DNA of 64,000 nucleotides from Synergistaceae bacterium. GTDB taxonomy: Bacteria > Synergistota > Synergistia > Synergistales > Aminobacteriaceae. How positions within the stretch are numbered: position 1 is the first letter of the stretch; each line of letters begins with the position of its first letter. The stretch covers positions 16,133-80,132 of the forward strand of contig JAFSWZ010000019.1 of NCBI GenBank assembly GCA_017450125.1, written 5' to 3'. The notes under the pieces were generated by a model. The model had not been told where the DNA came from. It did not search any database and saw only the letters and a program-made list of their open reading frames with translations. The position numbers and the translations under genes are program-made. Of the stretch, positions 28,043 through 37,539 are shown one piece after another.

Positions 28043-29023
28043 TTATGCCTCGATTCCGTGAGGACGCTTGCCTGTCCCGAACTCGTAACAGCTCCTGAAC
28101 ACGCCTTCAACCATGTCCCTCACGTCCTCCGAAGTGTAGAACGCAGTGTGCGGACTCAGAATCACGTTCGGGAATGAACGCAGTATCGCCAGCTTGGGAT
28201 TAATCATGACTTCGCCCATACGGTTATAGTAGTACAGTCCGTTCTCGTACTCCAGAACGTCAAGTGCCGCCCCTCCGAGTTTGCCGGACTCTATCCCCTT
28301 AATAAGAGCCCCAGAGTCTACGAGCTTTCCGCGCGCTGTGTTGATGATGTGAACTCCGTCCTTCATCATGGCGATGCTCTCGCGGCAGATTATGTGGTAG
28401 TTGTCTTCGTTGGCGTTCATGTGGAGGGTAATGATGTCCGACTCGCGGAACAATGTCTCACGGTCAACGTACTGTGCGAACTTCTTGGCCGTGTCGTTCT
28501 CGTGAACGTCATACGCCAGAAGCCTGCACCCGAACCCCGACAAGTGCTGAAGGACAGTCGTGCCGATTCGTCCCGTGCCCATTACGCCGACAGTGCACGC
28601 GGTGAAGTCCCGGCCCAGCTTGTTCTTCAGCGAGTAGTCCTGAAGCTCCGCCCTCTTCAGCGTGTGCGCGAATCTCCTTATGCTCGCCAGCATCAACAGT
28701 ATCGCGTAGTCCGCAACTCCCGTCGGCGTGTAGCTCACGGTGTCGACGTTCATTCCGAGCTCACGCGCCGCCTTCAGGTCGATGTGGTCATAGCCTATCG
28801 AGCGCGTAAGAACGTACTTCACTCCGACATCACGGAAAGCGCGAAGCACCTTCTCTGACATGTCGCAGGGTGTACAGCTCATCCCGTCGCATCCGGCCGC
28901 AAGAGAAATGTTGTTCTCGTTCGGGTATTCGGGCGTGTAGATGAAGTCTATTCCGTACTTGGCCTGCATCTCAGGGCAGAAGTCCAGCTCGTCGTCCCTG
29001 AGCGCGTAAAAGCATATCTTCAT
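28043..29023 (-). CDS. D-2-hydroxyacid dehydrogenase (D-lactate dehydrogenase-like)
   Basis: A 326-residue NAD-dependent reductase. The nucleotide-binding motif is GVMGTGRIG, and the catalytic residues are R in NTARGKLVD, E in LDVLEYE and H in LSPHTAFYT, as in D-LDH/VanH enzymes. It reduces 2-oxoacids such as pyruvate or phenylpyruvate with NADH. Its start overlaps the stop of the AGCS symporter by four bases (ATGA), so the pair probably handles deamination products of an imported amino acid. That coupling to amino-acid fermentation is inference. Confidence 0.88.
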   Translation of the reverse strand: MKICFYALRDDELDFCPEMQAKYGIDFIYTPEYPNENNISLAAGCDGMSCTPCDMSEKVLRAFRDVGVKYVLTRSIGYDHIDLKAARELGMNVDTVSYTPTGVADYAILLMLASIRRFAHTLKRAELQDYSLKNKLGRDFTACTVGVMGTGRIGTTVLQHLSGFGCRLLAYDVHENDTAKKFAQYVDRETLFRESDIITLHMNANEDNYHIICRESIAMMKDGVHIINTARGKLVDSGALIKGIESGKLGGAALDVLEYENGLYYYNRMGEVMINPKLAILRSFPNVILSPHTAFYTSEDVRDMVEGVFRSCYEFGTGKRPHGIEA

Positions 29024-30438
29024 TTCCAGTAATCCAGCTTCTCTGGGTCAAGCCCAATATCCGCCGCATGGAACACAGGATTCTTCCCCGCGCGCCTCTG
29101 CTTCTCATAGTCAGCGAGTGCCTTCATCGCAATTCCCCCCGCAACAACAATCACGGGAATATTGATGAGCGTCATGAATGCCATCGTTATGTCAGCAACT
29201 GCCCACGCAGTCGACATCGGCAGTACTGCTCCGAACAGAATCACCAGCGCGCAGATTACCCTGAAGAACGACATGAATTTTTCGCCGGGCATCTTCTTGC
29301 CGTTGATGTAGGCTAAAGCATTGTCGACGTAGAAGAGATTTCCCAGCAGTGTCGTGAACGCGAACAGAACCATTATCGCCGTTACGAACACAGGCCCGAA
29401 CTCACCGAATACCGCACTCATTGAGGCCTGCACGTACTGAGCTCCTGCAGCTTCCTTCGTTGCGGGAACGCCGGACATCAGGCACATGAAGGCTGTTGCG
29501 GAACAGATTAGTATCGTGTCGATGTACACCGAGAGCATCTGAATGAGCCCCTGCTTCACGGGGTGAGAAGTCTGCGCGGCGGCGGCGGCGTTGGGTGCTG
29601 AACCTACACCGGCTTCATTCGAGTACAGCCCGCGCTTGATGCCGTACATCAAGCATGAACCTGCTATGCCGCTCCCGATTGCCTTGAAGTTGAACGCGTC
29701 CTCAAAGATTACCTTCAGGACGGCAGGCAGAGCCTCAACGTGCATGAAGATTATCGCTATCGACGTGAGGACGTACACCACTCCCATGAACGGCACGATT
29801 ACGCCGCTGACATCGGCTATCCTCTTCGCCCCGCCGAACAAGCACCAGCCGACGGCAAGCGCGATCACGAAGCCGATGATTAACGGCGTGGTCTCAGGGT
29901 TGTAGAAGCTGTAGACAGAGAACGTTGACTGCAGGTTGTACGACGCAAGAGCGTTGAACCCGAAGGCATACGTCGCAATGAGGAACACGGAGAACAGTAC
30001 AGCGACGAACCTGCTGTGAATCAACGCCTCGATGTAGTACGCCGGGCCTCCGTAGCTGTGGCCGGTCTTCTCGTCCTTGTGCTTGTAGATCTGCGCTAAG
30101 GTGCTCTCGATGAGTGCGCTAGCTCCTCCGAGTATCGCCAGCACCCACATCCAGAACACCGCTCCCGGCCCTCCCAGACATATTGCCGTCGAGACACCGA
30201 TAATGTTGCCCGTCCCGACACGCGAGGCCGTCGAGACCATCAGCGCACCGAACGACGAGATAGCGTTTGTGTCGGACGGACGCTCGCCCGTGATTCTGAC
30301 ACTCTCGAAGCACAGCCGTATCTGCGCGAACTTTGTGCGGAAGGAGAAATACACTCCCGCAACGGTCAGCACGACAACAAGTACCGGGTAGTAGAGGAAG
30401 CTGTCAAGTTGGTCGAGGAAATTGATAAGTTCCTGCAT
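29020..30438 (-). CDS. Sodium:alanine/glycine symporter (AGCS family)
   Basis: A 472-residue membrane transporter with ~11 helices. Family signatures include VSTASRVGTGNIIGVSTAI and GGPGAVFWMWVLAILGGASALIESTLAQIYK, plus GLYSNEAGVGSAPNAAAAAQT. It imports alanine, glycine or related amino acids with Na+. It is translationally coupled to the 2-hydroxyacid dehydrogenase downstream. An AGGGAGG ribosome site lies upstream, in the divergent gap to the PfkB gene. Confidence 0.93.
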   Translation of the reverse strand: MQELINFLDQLDSFLYYPVLVVVLTVAGVYFSFRTKFAQIRLCFESVRITGERPSDTNAISSFGALMVSTASRVGTGNIIGVSTAICLGGPGAVFWMWVLAILGGASALIESTLAQIYKHKDEKTGHSYGGPAYYIEALIHSRFVAVLFSVFLIATYAFGFNALASYNLQSTFSVYSFYNPETTPLIIGFVIALAVGWCLFGGAKRIADVSGVIVPFMGVVYVLTSIAIIFMHVEALPAVLKVIFEDAFNFKAIGSGIAGSCLMYGIKRGLYSNEAGVGSAPNAAAAAQTSHPVKQGLIQMLSVYIDTILICSATAFMCLMSGVPATKEAAGAQYVQASMSAVFGEFGPVFVTAIMVLFAFTTLLGNLFYVDNALAYINGKKMPGEKFMSFFRVICALVILFGAVLPMSTAWAVADITMAFMTLINIPVIVVAGGIAMKALADYEKQRRAGKNPVFHAADIGLDPEKLDYWK

Positions 30439-30523
30439 AAAGCAAAACCTCCCTGTAAGATTAGTGAAATGCGGTAATTGTGATATTATACGCGGAATTA
30501 TTCTTTACAGGAGGAAAATTATT

Positions 30524-31459
30524 ATGTCAACTATAGCTGTGGTAGGTTCGCTGAATATCGATCTGATTATGAGAGCTCCGCGCTGTCCCGGCAAGAGCGA
30601 GACAGTTATAGGCGGGCCATTCGGGATAACAGGAGGCGGCAAGGGCTCGAATCAGGCTCTGGCAGTCTCCCGCCTGAACGCAAAATCTTACATGATAGGC
30701 TGTGTAGGGAATGACGATTTCGGAAAACGACTCCGCAACGTCCTCACAGAAAACAACGTGGACTGTACACACCTTCATACCAGAAGCCAGGCTTCAACAG
30801 GCACGGCAGTCATAACAGTAACGGATGACGGCGAAAGTGCAATAGTTATCTCTCAGGGAGCAAATGCATTTCTCACAGAAAGCGACATTCTCGAGGCAAA
30901 ACAGGTCTTCACGTCGAGCGACGCGGCACTGTTCCAGATGGAGAGCCCGGCAGAGACAGTTACAGCAGGCCTGAAGATGGCACGGCGGTACGGATGCCGA
31001 ACGTTCCTCTCAGCTGAACCTCCGTTCTCCCTCCCGTCAGAAGCATGGCAGGACATCGAGTGCATGATTCTCAATGAACGTGCACTCAGTTTTTATGCCG
31101 ATACTACATCCAGAGGATCGATCAGCGACATGGCGCGGGACATCCTCAATCGCGGAGTACGCGAGCTCGTCGTAACGAGAAGTGCGCGCGGAGGAATGGT
31201 CTTCACGAAGACAGGGGACAATTTCGCGTTCGACGCGTTCAACATCCGTTCTGTCGACAACACAGGTGCGAGGGATGCGTTCTGCGCCGGACTGTGCGTC
31301 GGCCTCAGCGAAGGAATGCCCATGCGCCGGGCAGCAAGGTTCGGTGCGGCGTGCGGTGCTCTGGCGTGTACAAAGATAGGTGCGCATCCGTCCCTCCCGT
31401 GGCGGCATCAGGTAGGTGCTCTTCTGGGAGAAGCAGGCGATGATGAATATGAGCTCTAA
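30524..31459 (+). CDS. PfkB-family carbohydrate kinase with altered GAGD motif
   Basis: A 311-residue ribokinase-like protein (AVVGSLNIDLIMRAPRCPGKSETVIGG; GGKGSNQALAVSRL). Start ATG 30524 follows CAGGAGG; a longer frame to 30422 has no ribosome site. In the second PfkB signature, which normally reads DT(T)GAGDAF, this protein has NTGARDAFCAG: arginine replaces the second glycine of the anion-hole GAGD, though the catalytic aspartate stays. One base (AGG for GGG) would explain it. The substrate would be ribose or a similar sugar; activity may be reduced. Confidence 0.8.
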   Translation: MSTIAVVGSLNIDLIMRAPRCPGKSETVIGGPFGITGGGKGSNQALAVSRLNAKSYMIGCVGNDDFGKRLRNVLTENNVDCTHLHTRSQASTGTAVITVTDDGESAIVISQGANAFLTESDILEAKQVFTSSDAALFQMESPAETVTAGLKMARRYGCRTFLSAEPPFSLPSEAWQDIECMILNERALSFYADTTSRGSISDMARDILNRGVRELVVTRSARGGMVFTKTGDNFAFDAFNIRSVDNTGARDAFCAGLCVGLSEGMPMRRAARFGAACGALACTKIGAHPSLPWRHQVGALLGEAGDDEYEL

Positions 31460-31486
31460 AATTTGCCAACATAGGGGGTAATATTT

Positions 31487-32797
31487 TTGGAAGATTATAC
31501 TTACTTGCTGAGCCTTTGCGTGATCATAATGTCCACAAAAATCTTCAGCATACTGTCGCGCAGGGCACAGCTCCCGCAAGTCGTAGGGGCATTGATGGCC
31601 GGATTGTTCTTCGGCCCGGCGATTCTCGGTGCAATAACCAAGCATTTCTTTGGTGCTGCGTTCTGCCTTCAGCCTTCGCCCTTGCTCTCCAGGATGGCGG
31701 AGCTAGGAGTCATCGTTATCATGTTCACCGCCGGAATGGAGACCAACGTCGACGAGCTCAAGGCATCGGGCAAGGTCGGATTCCTCGTGGCACTGCTGGG
31801 AGTTCTCGCGCCTCTGGGACTTGGTGCGGGCTTGATGTTCTTCTTCGACGACAATGCCACGTTCGCGTCAGCAATATTCGTCGGAGCAGTCCTCACGGCA
31901 ACGTCAGTGTCAATCACCGTCGAAGCCCTGAAGGAGCTCGGCAAGATGTCAACGAAGGTCGGCAACACGATTCTTGCTGCGGCACTGATAGACGATATTC
32001 TGGGCTTAATCTGCCTCACGGTTATCACAGGAATTGCCGGCGGAGACGTGAACATCTGGCTCGTGCTTGTGAAGATTCTCGGGTTCTTCCTGTTCGTGGG
32101 GATTGCCGGGCTGGCGTACTACAACTGGATGGTGTGGTCGGACAGAGTGCAGGAGGAGCGCAACCTCCGGCGTTATCCTGTTATGGGTTTCGCGTTCTGC
32201 CTGTTCATGGCGTGGGCGGCGGAAGTCGTCTTCGGCGTTGCGGACATCATCGGTGCTTTCGCGGCCGGAATGATTATCGCGATGTCGCCTAAAGGCCAGT
32301 ACGTTGCGAGCAAGTTCGACACGATAGCGTACCTGCTGCTGACACCGATATTCTTCGCGAACATCGGCCTTGAAGTTACTCTGCCGGAGTTCTCGTACGA
32401 CCTGATGACGTTCACGGCGGCACTCCTGATTGTGAGCATAATCTCCAAGCTATGGGGCTGCGGGCTCGGAGCGTTGATGTGCGGGTTCAGCAAGAGGCAG
32501 AGCTACCAGATAGGGCTGGGAATGGTCTGCAGGGGAGAGGTTGCGCTTATCGTTGCGGGCAAGGGAATGGCGATGAACCTCATCAGTGAGGATTATCTCG
32601 GCCCGATAGTTATCATGATAATCGTGTGTACGATAATCACGCCCATCTTCCTGAAGGATGCCTTCAAGGGTGCTGACGAGGCAGGAAGCACGGTGTTCGA
32701 GGATAACTTCATGGTGAACGAGCAGGCCGACGAGATAGCGGAAGATATGTTCCACCGAAGGAGTCTTCTGGCACAGCAGACGTACGGCGGCGAATAA
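31487..32797 (+). CDS. Cation:proton antiporter (CPA2, KefB/NapA-like)
   Basis: A 436-residue membrane protein with 12-13 helices. The start is TTG 31487, about eight bases after GGGGGT. Conserved features are the LPQVVGALMAGLFFGPAILG first helix, LTATSVSITVEALKELG, and AALIDDILGLICL with the paired aspartates of the ion-binding site. It ends with a short hydrophilic tail (EQADEIAEDMF) and has no TrkA-N domain. It exchanges Na+ or K+ for H+. A terminator follows, and there is no operon partner downstream. Confidence 0.92.
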   Translation: MEDYTYLLSLCVIIMSTKIFSILSRRAQLPQVVGALMAGLFFGPAILGAITKHFFGAAFCLQPSPLLSRMAELGVIVIMFTAGMETNVDELKASGKVGFLVALLGVLAPLGLGAGLMFFFDDNATFASAIFVGAVLTATSVSITVEALKELGKMSTKVGNTILAAALIDDILGLICLTVITGIAGGDVNIWLVLVKILGFFLFVGIAGLAYYNWMVWSDRVQEERNLRRYPVMGFAFCLFMAWAAEVVFGVADIIGAFAAGMIIAMSPKGQYVASKFDTIAYLLLTPIFFANIGLEVTLPEFSYDLMTFTAALLIVSIISKLWGCGLGALMCGFSKRQSYQIGLGMVCRGEVALIVAGKGMAMNLISEDYLGPIVIMIIVCTIITPIFLKDAFKGADEAGSTVFEDNFMVNEQADEIAEDMFHRRSLLAQQTYGGE

Positions 32798-32802
32798 CAA
32801 CA

Positions 32803-32836
32803 ATCCCTCCCTCAGCGTTTGGGGGAGGGAATTTTT
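32803..32836 (+). terminator. Rho-independent terminator after the antiporter
   Basis: ATCCCTCCCT (32803-32812) pairs with GGGGGAGGGA (32821-32830) around an eight-base loop, followed by ATTTTT. It lies between convergent genes. Confidence 0.8.
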
Positions 32837-32844
32837 CTGCCCGC

Positions 32845-33810
32845 TTACTTAATCACCTTCAAGGCCTTCCTGTCTATCGTCAGTGCAACGAACACTAGGA
32901 ACACAATCCCCTTGATGAGCTGCTGCGTCGCCGACTCAAGCCCCAGCATAACGAGCCCGTTGTTCAGCACCGTGTACATTAACGTTCCTACGATAATGTT
33001 CGAGAAACGCACCTTCGCACCGCCCGTAATCGGCAGTCCTCCGAGAACAAGCGAGATTAATATCTGTGTCTCAAGCTGGTTGCCCGCAGTCGCCGTGATC
33101 GAACCTACCTTGATGACGTTCACGAACGCCGCTAGCCCCGTCAGTGCCCCCGCCGCAACGAACACCCAGAACTTCACCCTGTCCGTCCGAACGCCCGAGA
33201 ACCTTGCCGCAGTCTCGCCGCTCCCGACAGCCTTAACGTCCGCGCCGATACGCGTGAACCTGAACAAGAACCACGCAACTACAAGCACCGCAACCGTTAC
33301 GCCTATCTTGAGGTTGTCGCTGTCGAGAGCCTTGATGGCCGCGCTCGCAGGTATGGCCGTCTCAGTCGTCATGTACGCGCATACTCCCCTGAACAGGTAC
33401 ATTGTGCAGATCGTTACGATGAAGCTCTGGAGCTTGAACTTCACGTGAAAGAAACCGTTGACCGCCCCGATTAATGCGCCTGTGAGAATCCCTCCGGCTA
33501 TCGCTAACGGTATGCTGTAGAACGACAGCTCAGAGATTACGATTGAAGCAACACCGAGCGTAGAACCCTCCGTGAAGTCGATTGAACCCAGCGTCATCAC
33601 GAAGAACACTCCCGTAGCAACTATCATCGGGTAATACACCTGCGACATCAGAAGCCGCAACCTTCTCGGCTGCATTATCCTGCCTTCCGTGAGCCAGTAC
33701 ATTACTCCCAGAATCACCACAAGCCCGATGAACGGCAGCAACCCTTTGAACGTGTCGCTAGCCAATAACGCAGAGAGTCCCGAAGGCTCATCATTGTTTT
33801 TCCGTGCCAT
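32845..33810 (-). CDS. Sugar ABC transporter permease (second permease of system 1)
   Basis: A 321-residue RbsC-type permease with ~9 helices. Recognisable parts are VMTLGSIDFTEGSTLGVASIV, the EAA-like loop GSGETAARFSGVRTDRVKFWVF and LGGLPITGGAKVRFSNIIVGT. It is the last gene of the minus-strand operon SBP-permease-ATPase-permease. Two distinct permeases with one double ATPase is the layout of galactofuranose (YtfT/YjfF) or AI-2 type importers. It lies 12 bases after the ATPase gene. The ligand is unknown. Confidence 0.88.
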   Translation of the reverse strand: MARKNNDEPSGLSALLASDTFKGLLPFIGLVVILGVMYWLTEGRIMQPRRLRLLMSQVYYPMIVATGVFFVMTLGSIDFTEGSTLGVASIVISELSFYSIPLAIAGGILTGALIGAVNGFFHVKFKLQSFIVTICTMYLFRGVCAYMTTETAIPASAAIKALDSDNLKIGVTVAVLVVAWFLFRFTRIGADVKAVGSGETAARFSGVRTDRVKFWVFVAAGALTGLAAFVNVIKVGSITATAGNQLETQILISLVLGGLPITGGAKVRFSNIIVGTLMYTVLNNGLVMLGLESATQQLIKGIVFLVFVALTIDRKALKVIK

Positions 33811-33822
33811 TGTTCCCGCCTC

Positions 33823-35316
33823 CTACACCATTTTTGCGATGAGGTCTTCCTCGCTCAGGCTCTCTGACCTCATGAACTCTCCGTTGATACGTCCGTCCTT
33901 CATGATAAGTATCCTGTCAGACATTCCCAGCAGTTCGGGTATCTCTTCGGAAATCATGATGATGGATTTTCCCTGCGCACGCAATTCCGACATCAGCGCG
34001 TATATCGCCTGCTTCACCTTCACGTCAATTCCCCTCGTCGGAGAGTCCAGCACGAGAATGTCACTGCCCTTGCCTATCCAGCGCGCTAGGACTACCTTCT
34101 GTTTGTTGCCGCCCGACAGGTCAGAGACGAACTGATTTATTCCCTGCATCTTCGTCTGCATCTGCTCGGCGTATTTCTGCGCAAAACGGCTCAGCTTTCC
34201 GCCCCAGAGTATGTGCTTCTCCGCGAGGTCATCAATCGACGGAAGAACAATGTTGTTCCTGATGCTCTCGGCCAAGATGACGGACTCGTTGTCCCTGTCC
34301 TTGCTGGCGTAGGCTATCGAGTGCTTTATGGCTGTAGGAATATCGTTGATGGCTGTACCGTCCGCGAGGGTTACCGTGCCTGTCCTGTCCCACGACGCGC
34401 CGAAGACCGCTTTACCCGCTTCATGCATTCCGCATTCACTCAGGCCGCCGAAACCGAGAATCTCTCCCCTGTGGAGCTCGAACGAGATGTCCTCGAGCTG
34501 GCCGGGTACAGAGACGTTCTTCACGCTCAGCACAACATCGCTGCTTATCTCTGTGCCGTAGTCCGTCCTGTAGTACGCTGTGCCGATGTCCCTGCCGACC
34601 ATCAGCTTCCGTAAGCCGTCCTCGTCGATGTCCTTAGCGTTCACCGTGTCGATGTATTCGCCGTCCCGCAGGACTGTGATTGTGTCGCTGTGCGAGAGGA
34701 TTTCGGCCAAGTCGTGAGAAATGAATATCACGCTCCGTCCGTCCGCCCTCACTGCGTCCATAATCTTATACAGCTCGAGCCTGCCGTTCTGTGAAAGCGC
34801 GGTTGTCGTCTCGTCAACGATTAGGATTTTGGGCTTCATGTAGGTTGCCTTCACAATCTCGACGAGCTTTCTGTCCTCGAAGTTGTAGCTGTCTATCATT
34901 GCACCAGCACGAATCTTCCCGAAGCCGTAATCATCAAGCAGCTTCTGTGCCTCCCGAATCATCGCGCGCGTGTCCTTGATGCCCCAGTGCATGAAGGGTT
35001 CTTCGTGCCCCAGAAAGATATTCTCCGCGACGCTCAAGCCCGACAGCGTGCCCATCTCCTGAACTATGATCGAGACTCCCGCGTCGTTTGCCTCTACCTG
35101 ATTGCGTACGCTCAGTGCCTTGCCGTCAAGGGTGAACGTCCCTCCGCCAATGGTGTAAATCCCGCAAAGCATCTGGCAGAACGTCGACTTCCCCGAACCG
35201 TTCTCCCCGATGAGCGCGCGTATCTCTCCTGCCTCGATGTTCAGGCTAACGTCGTTGACCGCGTGGGTAATCCCAAACCGTTTGTCTATGTGTTCAGCCT
35301 TAAGCAGTGTGCTCAT
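33823..35316 (-). CDS. Sugar ABC transporter ATPase (RbsA/MglA type, system 1)
   Basis: A 497-residue double nucleotide-binding protein. The first domain has a full Walker A (GENGSGKST) and Walker B LIVDETTTAL. In the second domain the Walker A is degenerate (GLSECGMHEAGKA), as usual for this family, but Walker B reads LVLDSPTRGID, with serine where the family usually has the catalytic glutamate. The signature LSGGNKQKV is intact. It energises import by the two flanking permeases. The serine variant occurs in the C-terminal half only, so the transporter is probably still active. Confidence 0.9.
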   Translation of the reverse strand: MSTLLKAEHIDKRFGITHAVNDVSLNIEAGEIRALIGENGSGKSTFCQMLCGIYTIGGGTFTLDGKALSVRNQVEANDAGVSIIVQEMGTLSGLSVAENIFLGHEEPFMHWGIKDTRAMIREAQKLLDDYGFGKIRAGAMIDSYNFEDRKLVEIVKATYMKPKILIVDETTTALSQNGRLELYKIMDAVRADGRSVIFISHDLAEILSHSDTITVLRDGEYIDTVNAKDIDEDGLRKLMVGRDIGTAYYRTDYGTEISSDVVLSVKNVSVPGQLEDISFELHRGEILGFGGLSECGMHEAGKAVFGASWDRTGTVTLADGTAINDIPTAIKHSIAYASKDRDNESVILAESIRNNIVLPSIDDLAEKHILWGGKLSRFAQKYAEQMQTKMQGINQFVSDLSGGNKQKVVLARWIGKGSDILVLDSPTRGIDVKVKQAIYALMSELRAQGKSIIMISEEIPELLGMSDRILIMKDGRINGEFMRSESLSEEDLIAKMV

Positions 35317-35329
35317 TCTTCACGCCTCC

Positions 35330-36268
35330 TTACTTCACGACAGAGCCGCGTTTTCCGCGTGCCGTCAGGGTTACGATGAGGAGCAGTGCCGCGCCGGTAA
35401 CAACGTTCTGAATCGTCGTCGGTGCACCCAGAGCAACAAAGCCGTTGAAGATTATCGCAATGATGAACTCGCCGATCACTATCGCGCTTATCGGAGTTCC
35501 GTACTTCCTGAAGGCAACCCCGAAGAACGTTCCCATTAGGGGCTGGAAGTTGCGGCTCATTGTGCTCATGCCGGTAAGGGCGGTCATTGTTGTGCCGTAA
35601 GAGACGGTGAGGATTGCCATTACCCCGACGAAGAAATGAAGCAGCGCAAAGCCGATGAGCTTATACTTCTTCACGTCTATTCCCATGTTCTTGGCCGTGA
35701 ACTCGTTGCTCCCGATTGCGTTGCAGTATGTGCCTATGCGGGTATAGTTGAGGATGAACCACATCAGCGCGAACGCCATGAAGGCTAGAATGATGTTGCC
35801 CGGAGCTCCCGAGAAGAAGCGCAGGCTCGGGTCTAGGGTCTGCTTCACTCCTCCCGCCGCGAACACGGCCAAGCTCTCGAACACCAGCATTAACCCTACG
35901 GTAACGATCATTGAGGGAACGTTAAGCTGATTGTAGAGGAAGCCGATTAGTATTCCGATTAACGTACCGCAGCCCAAGCATCCGACGATGAAGCCGAGAT
36001 AGCCGAAGTTCTTTGAGAGCAGAACGCCGACAATTGACGAGAGGACGATATTAGCACCGACAGCGAAGTCGAACAGTCCCATAACTACGATGAAGTACAG
36101 TCCGCACCCTCCGACGGAGTAGATGATTGACGACTGGAAGTACGAGTACATGTTTGCCGGGCTTCCGAAGTTCCCGGGCGTGAGGAACTTGAAGACTGAG
36201 TAGAAGAACAGCACCATCACTCCCAGAATCATGAAGCCGAAAAATTTACTGTTCCTGAAGTTCTGCAT
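35330..36268 (-). CDS. Sugar ABC transporter permease (first permease of system 1)
   Basis: A 312-residue RbsC-type permease starting MQNFRNSKFFGFMILGVMVL. I prefer ATG 36268; a further in-frame ATG at 36295 adds nine polar residues but would bury the AAAGGA ribosome site in the coding region. Motifs: FAVGANIVLSSIVGVL, IGSNEFTAKNMGIDVKKYKLIGF (EAA loop). It shares little sequence with the second permease, so the pore is heteromeric. It follows the substrate-binding protein gene after a gap of about 80 bases. Confidence 0.87.
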   Translation of the reverse strand: MQNFRNSKFFGFMILGVMVLFFYSVFKFLTPGNFGSPANMYSYFQSSIIYSVGGCGLYFIVVMGLFDFAVGANIVLSSIVGVLLSKNFGYLGFIVGCLGCGTLIGILIGFLYNQLNVPSMIVTVGLMLVFESLAVFAAGGVKQTLDPSLRFFSGAPGNIILAFMAFALMWFILNYTRIGTYCNAIGSNEFTAKNMGIDVKKYKLIGFALLHFFVGVMAILTVSYGTTMTALTGMSTMSRNFQPLMGTFFGVAFRKYGTPISAIVIGEFIIAIIFNGFVALGAPTTIQNVVTGAALLLIVTLTARGKRGSVVK

Positions 36269-36346
36269 AAACCTTTCACATCCTTTAGTGTGCACAAAAA
36301 ATGAGGCCGGTAAATCACAGCTCCGACCTCACGAACATAACAGCTC

Positions 36347-37468
36347 TTACTTCGAATGACGCTCTACAACGTCTTCAACGGACAGCTTCGCGCAAGCCGC
36401 CGCAAGGTCATCATAGCCCAGCTCAGCGAGTGCCTTAATCTCATCAGCTGTATAGGGCAGGGCATCTCCCGTGAAGTACTGCGCATATTTCGCGTAATCC
36501 TCCGGGCTCGCAACGTACATATACGGGAACACCATATCATAGAACCCGTCAGTCTTGGCCTCGAATTTGCCTCTTACCGCGTTATAGACCATCAGGAACG
36601 CGAAGAACGGATCTGCGTAGTGCCCGCCGGACTCTGCCGCCATTGCACCGCTCTTCAGCTTCGCGTCAAGGTCAGGCAGGAAGTCTGTAGACACAACCGC
36701 TATCTTTCCTGTAAGTCCTTTGGCCTCGATTGCCGCGATTGCTCCCAGCAACGTATCTCCGCCGCCGCCAGCAACTATCAGCGCGTCGATGTCAGGGTTC
36801 GCGTCGATGATTGCTTCTGCGGTCGCGCGTCCTGTGTCGGTTGTCGTGCGTCCGTACTGCGGGTCAAGGAGAACTACCTTGTCATCAGGATGCTCTGCGT
36901 TCCACGCCTCAACGCCAGCCTTGTAGCCAGCCCAGCGTCCCAAGAACGTTGCGTCGCCAGGCTCCCAGCCTTCGAGGCCGATCTTGCGGCATCCCTTCTG
37001 TCCTGCGAGGATAAGCACGAGGTTCTTGCCGTTGTCAAACTCCGACTCGTGGACTGCTCCGACGTAGTACTTTGACGCGGAAGCCTGTGCGTATTCGTCG
37101 GGGTTTGCGTCCTTGTCGATTACGCGGAAGAACTGCGCCACGTAGACTTCATTCTCGTCGCAAGTCTTGATGACGCTTCCCATCTCTGCGCTGGCACTGT
37201 TGCAGATGATTATTCCGTCGCATCCCGCAAGGGCGAGGGTCTCTGCGCTCGAGGTTACCTGCTCGGAGATGTGAGCCTGGTCAACCCACTGCGTCTCAAC
37301 ACCGAGTGCTTTTGCTGCAGCGTCAATGATTCTCTTGCACTCGCTGCCGAGCGTGTCAGTGCTGCTCCAGATGGAGATTCCGATTTTGATCGGGGCGGCA
37401 AAAACTGCGGGGGCAGTACCGAAGATGAACGATACAGCCATAAGAATAGCAACAAGTCTTCTCTTCAT
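36347..37468 (-). CDS. Sugar-binding protein of ABC system 1 (periplasmic-binding protein type 1)
   Basis: A 373-residue exported binding protein, start ATG 37468 after GGAGGTATTCTC, with a signal peptide (RRLVAILMAVSFIFGTAPAVFAA). The mature part is a type 1 periplasmic-binding fold (IKIGISIWSSTDTLGSECKRIID; GCDGIIICN; DIDALIVAGGGGDTLLGAI). No lipobox cysteine is seen. It is the first gene of the minus-strand importer operon and diverges from the SDR gene. The ligand is probably a sugar or sugar derivative; the pocket cannot be read by eye. Confidence 0.88.
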   Translation of the reverse strand: MKRRLVAILMAVSFIFGTAPAVFAAPIKIGISIWSSTDTLGSECKRIIDAAAKALGVETQWVDQAHISEQVTSSAETLALAGCDGIIICNSASAEMGSVIKTCDENEVYVAQFFRVIDKDANPDEYAQASASKYYVGAVHESEFDNGKNLVLILAGQKGCRKIGLEGWEPGDATFLGRWAGYKAGVEAWNAEHPDDKVVLLDPQYGRTTTDTGRATAEAIIDANPDIDALIVAGGGGDTLLGAIAAIEAKGLTGKIAVVSTDFLPDLDAKLKSGAMAAESGGHYADPFFAFLMVYNAVRGKFEAKTDGFYDMVFPYMYVASPEDYAKYAQYFTGDALPYTADEIKALAELGYDDLAAACAKLSVEDVVERHSK

Positions 37469-37511
37469 GAGAATACCTCCGTGAATAAATTGTAATTGTT
37501 TGGGCGCAGAT

Positions 37512-37517
37512 ATTATA
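37512..37517 (-). promoter_or_regulatory. -10 element of ABC system 1 operon
   Basis: ATTATA on the plus strand gives a consensus TATAAT on the minus strand, about 45 bases upstream of the ATG at 37468. No good -35 lies 16-18 bases upstream, which suggests activator dependence. Confidence 0.35.
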
Positions 37518-37539
37518 CTCTCTAACACGTAATCCCGCG

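Noticed and set aside
30422..30523. N-terminal extension of the PfkB kinase
   Set aside because: The extension has no ribosome site and the CAGGAGG plus conserved MSTIAVVGSLN fix the start at 30524.
31516..32292. 258-codon open frame in another plus-strand frame inside the antiporter gene
   Set aside because: Arg/His-rich low-complexity translation typical of a shadow frame; the antiporter frame has clear membrane helices and motifs.
36356..37075. 239-codon plus-strand frame opposite the binding protein of ABC system 1
   Set aside because: Composition is that of an antisense shadow and the minus-strand gene has a signal peptide and a PBP fold.
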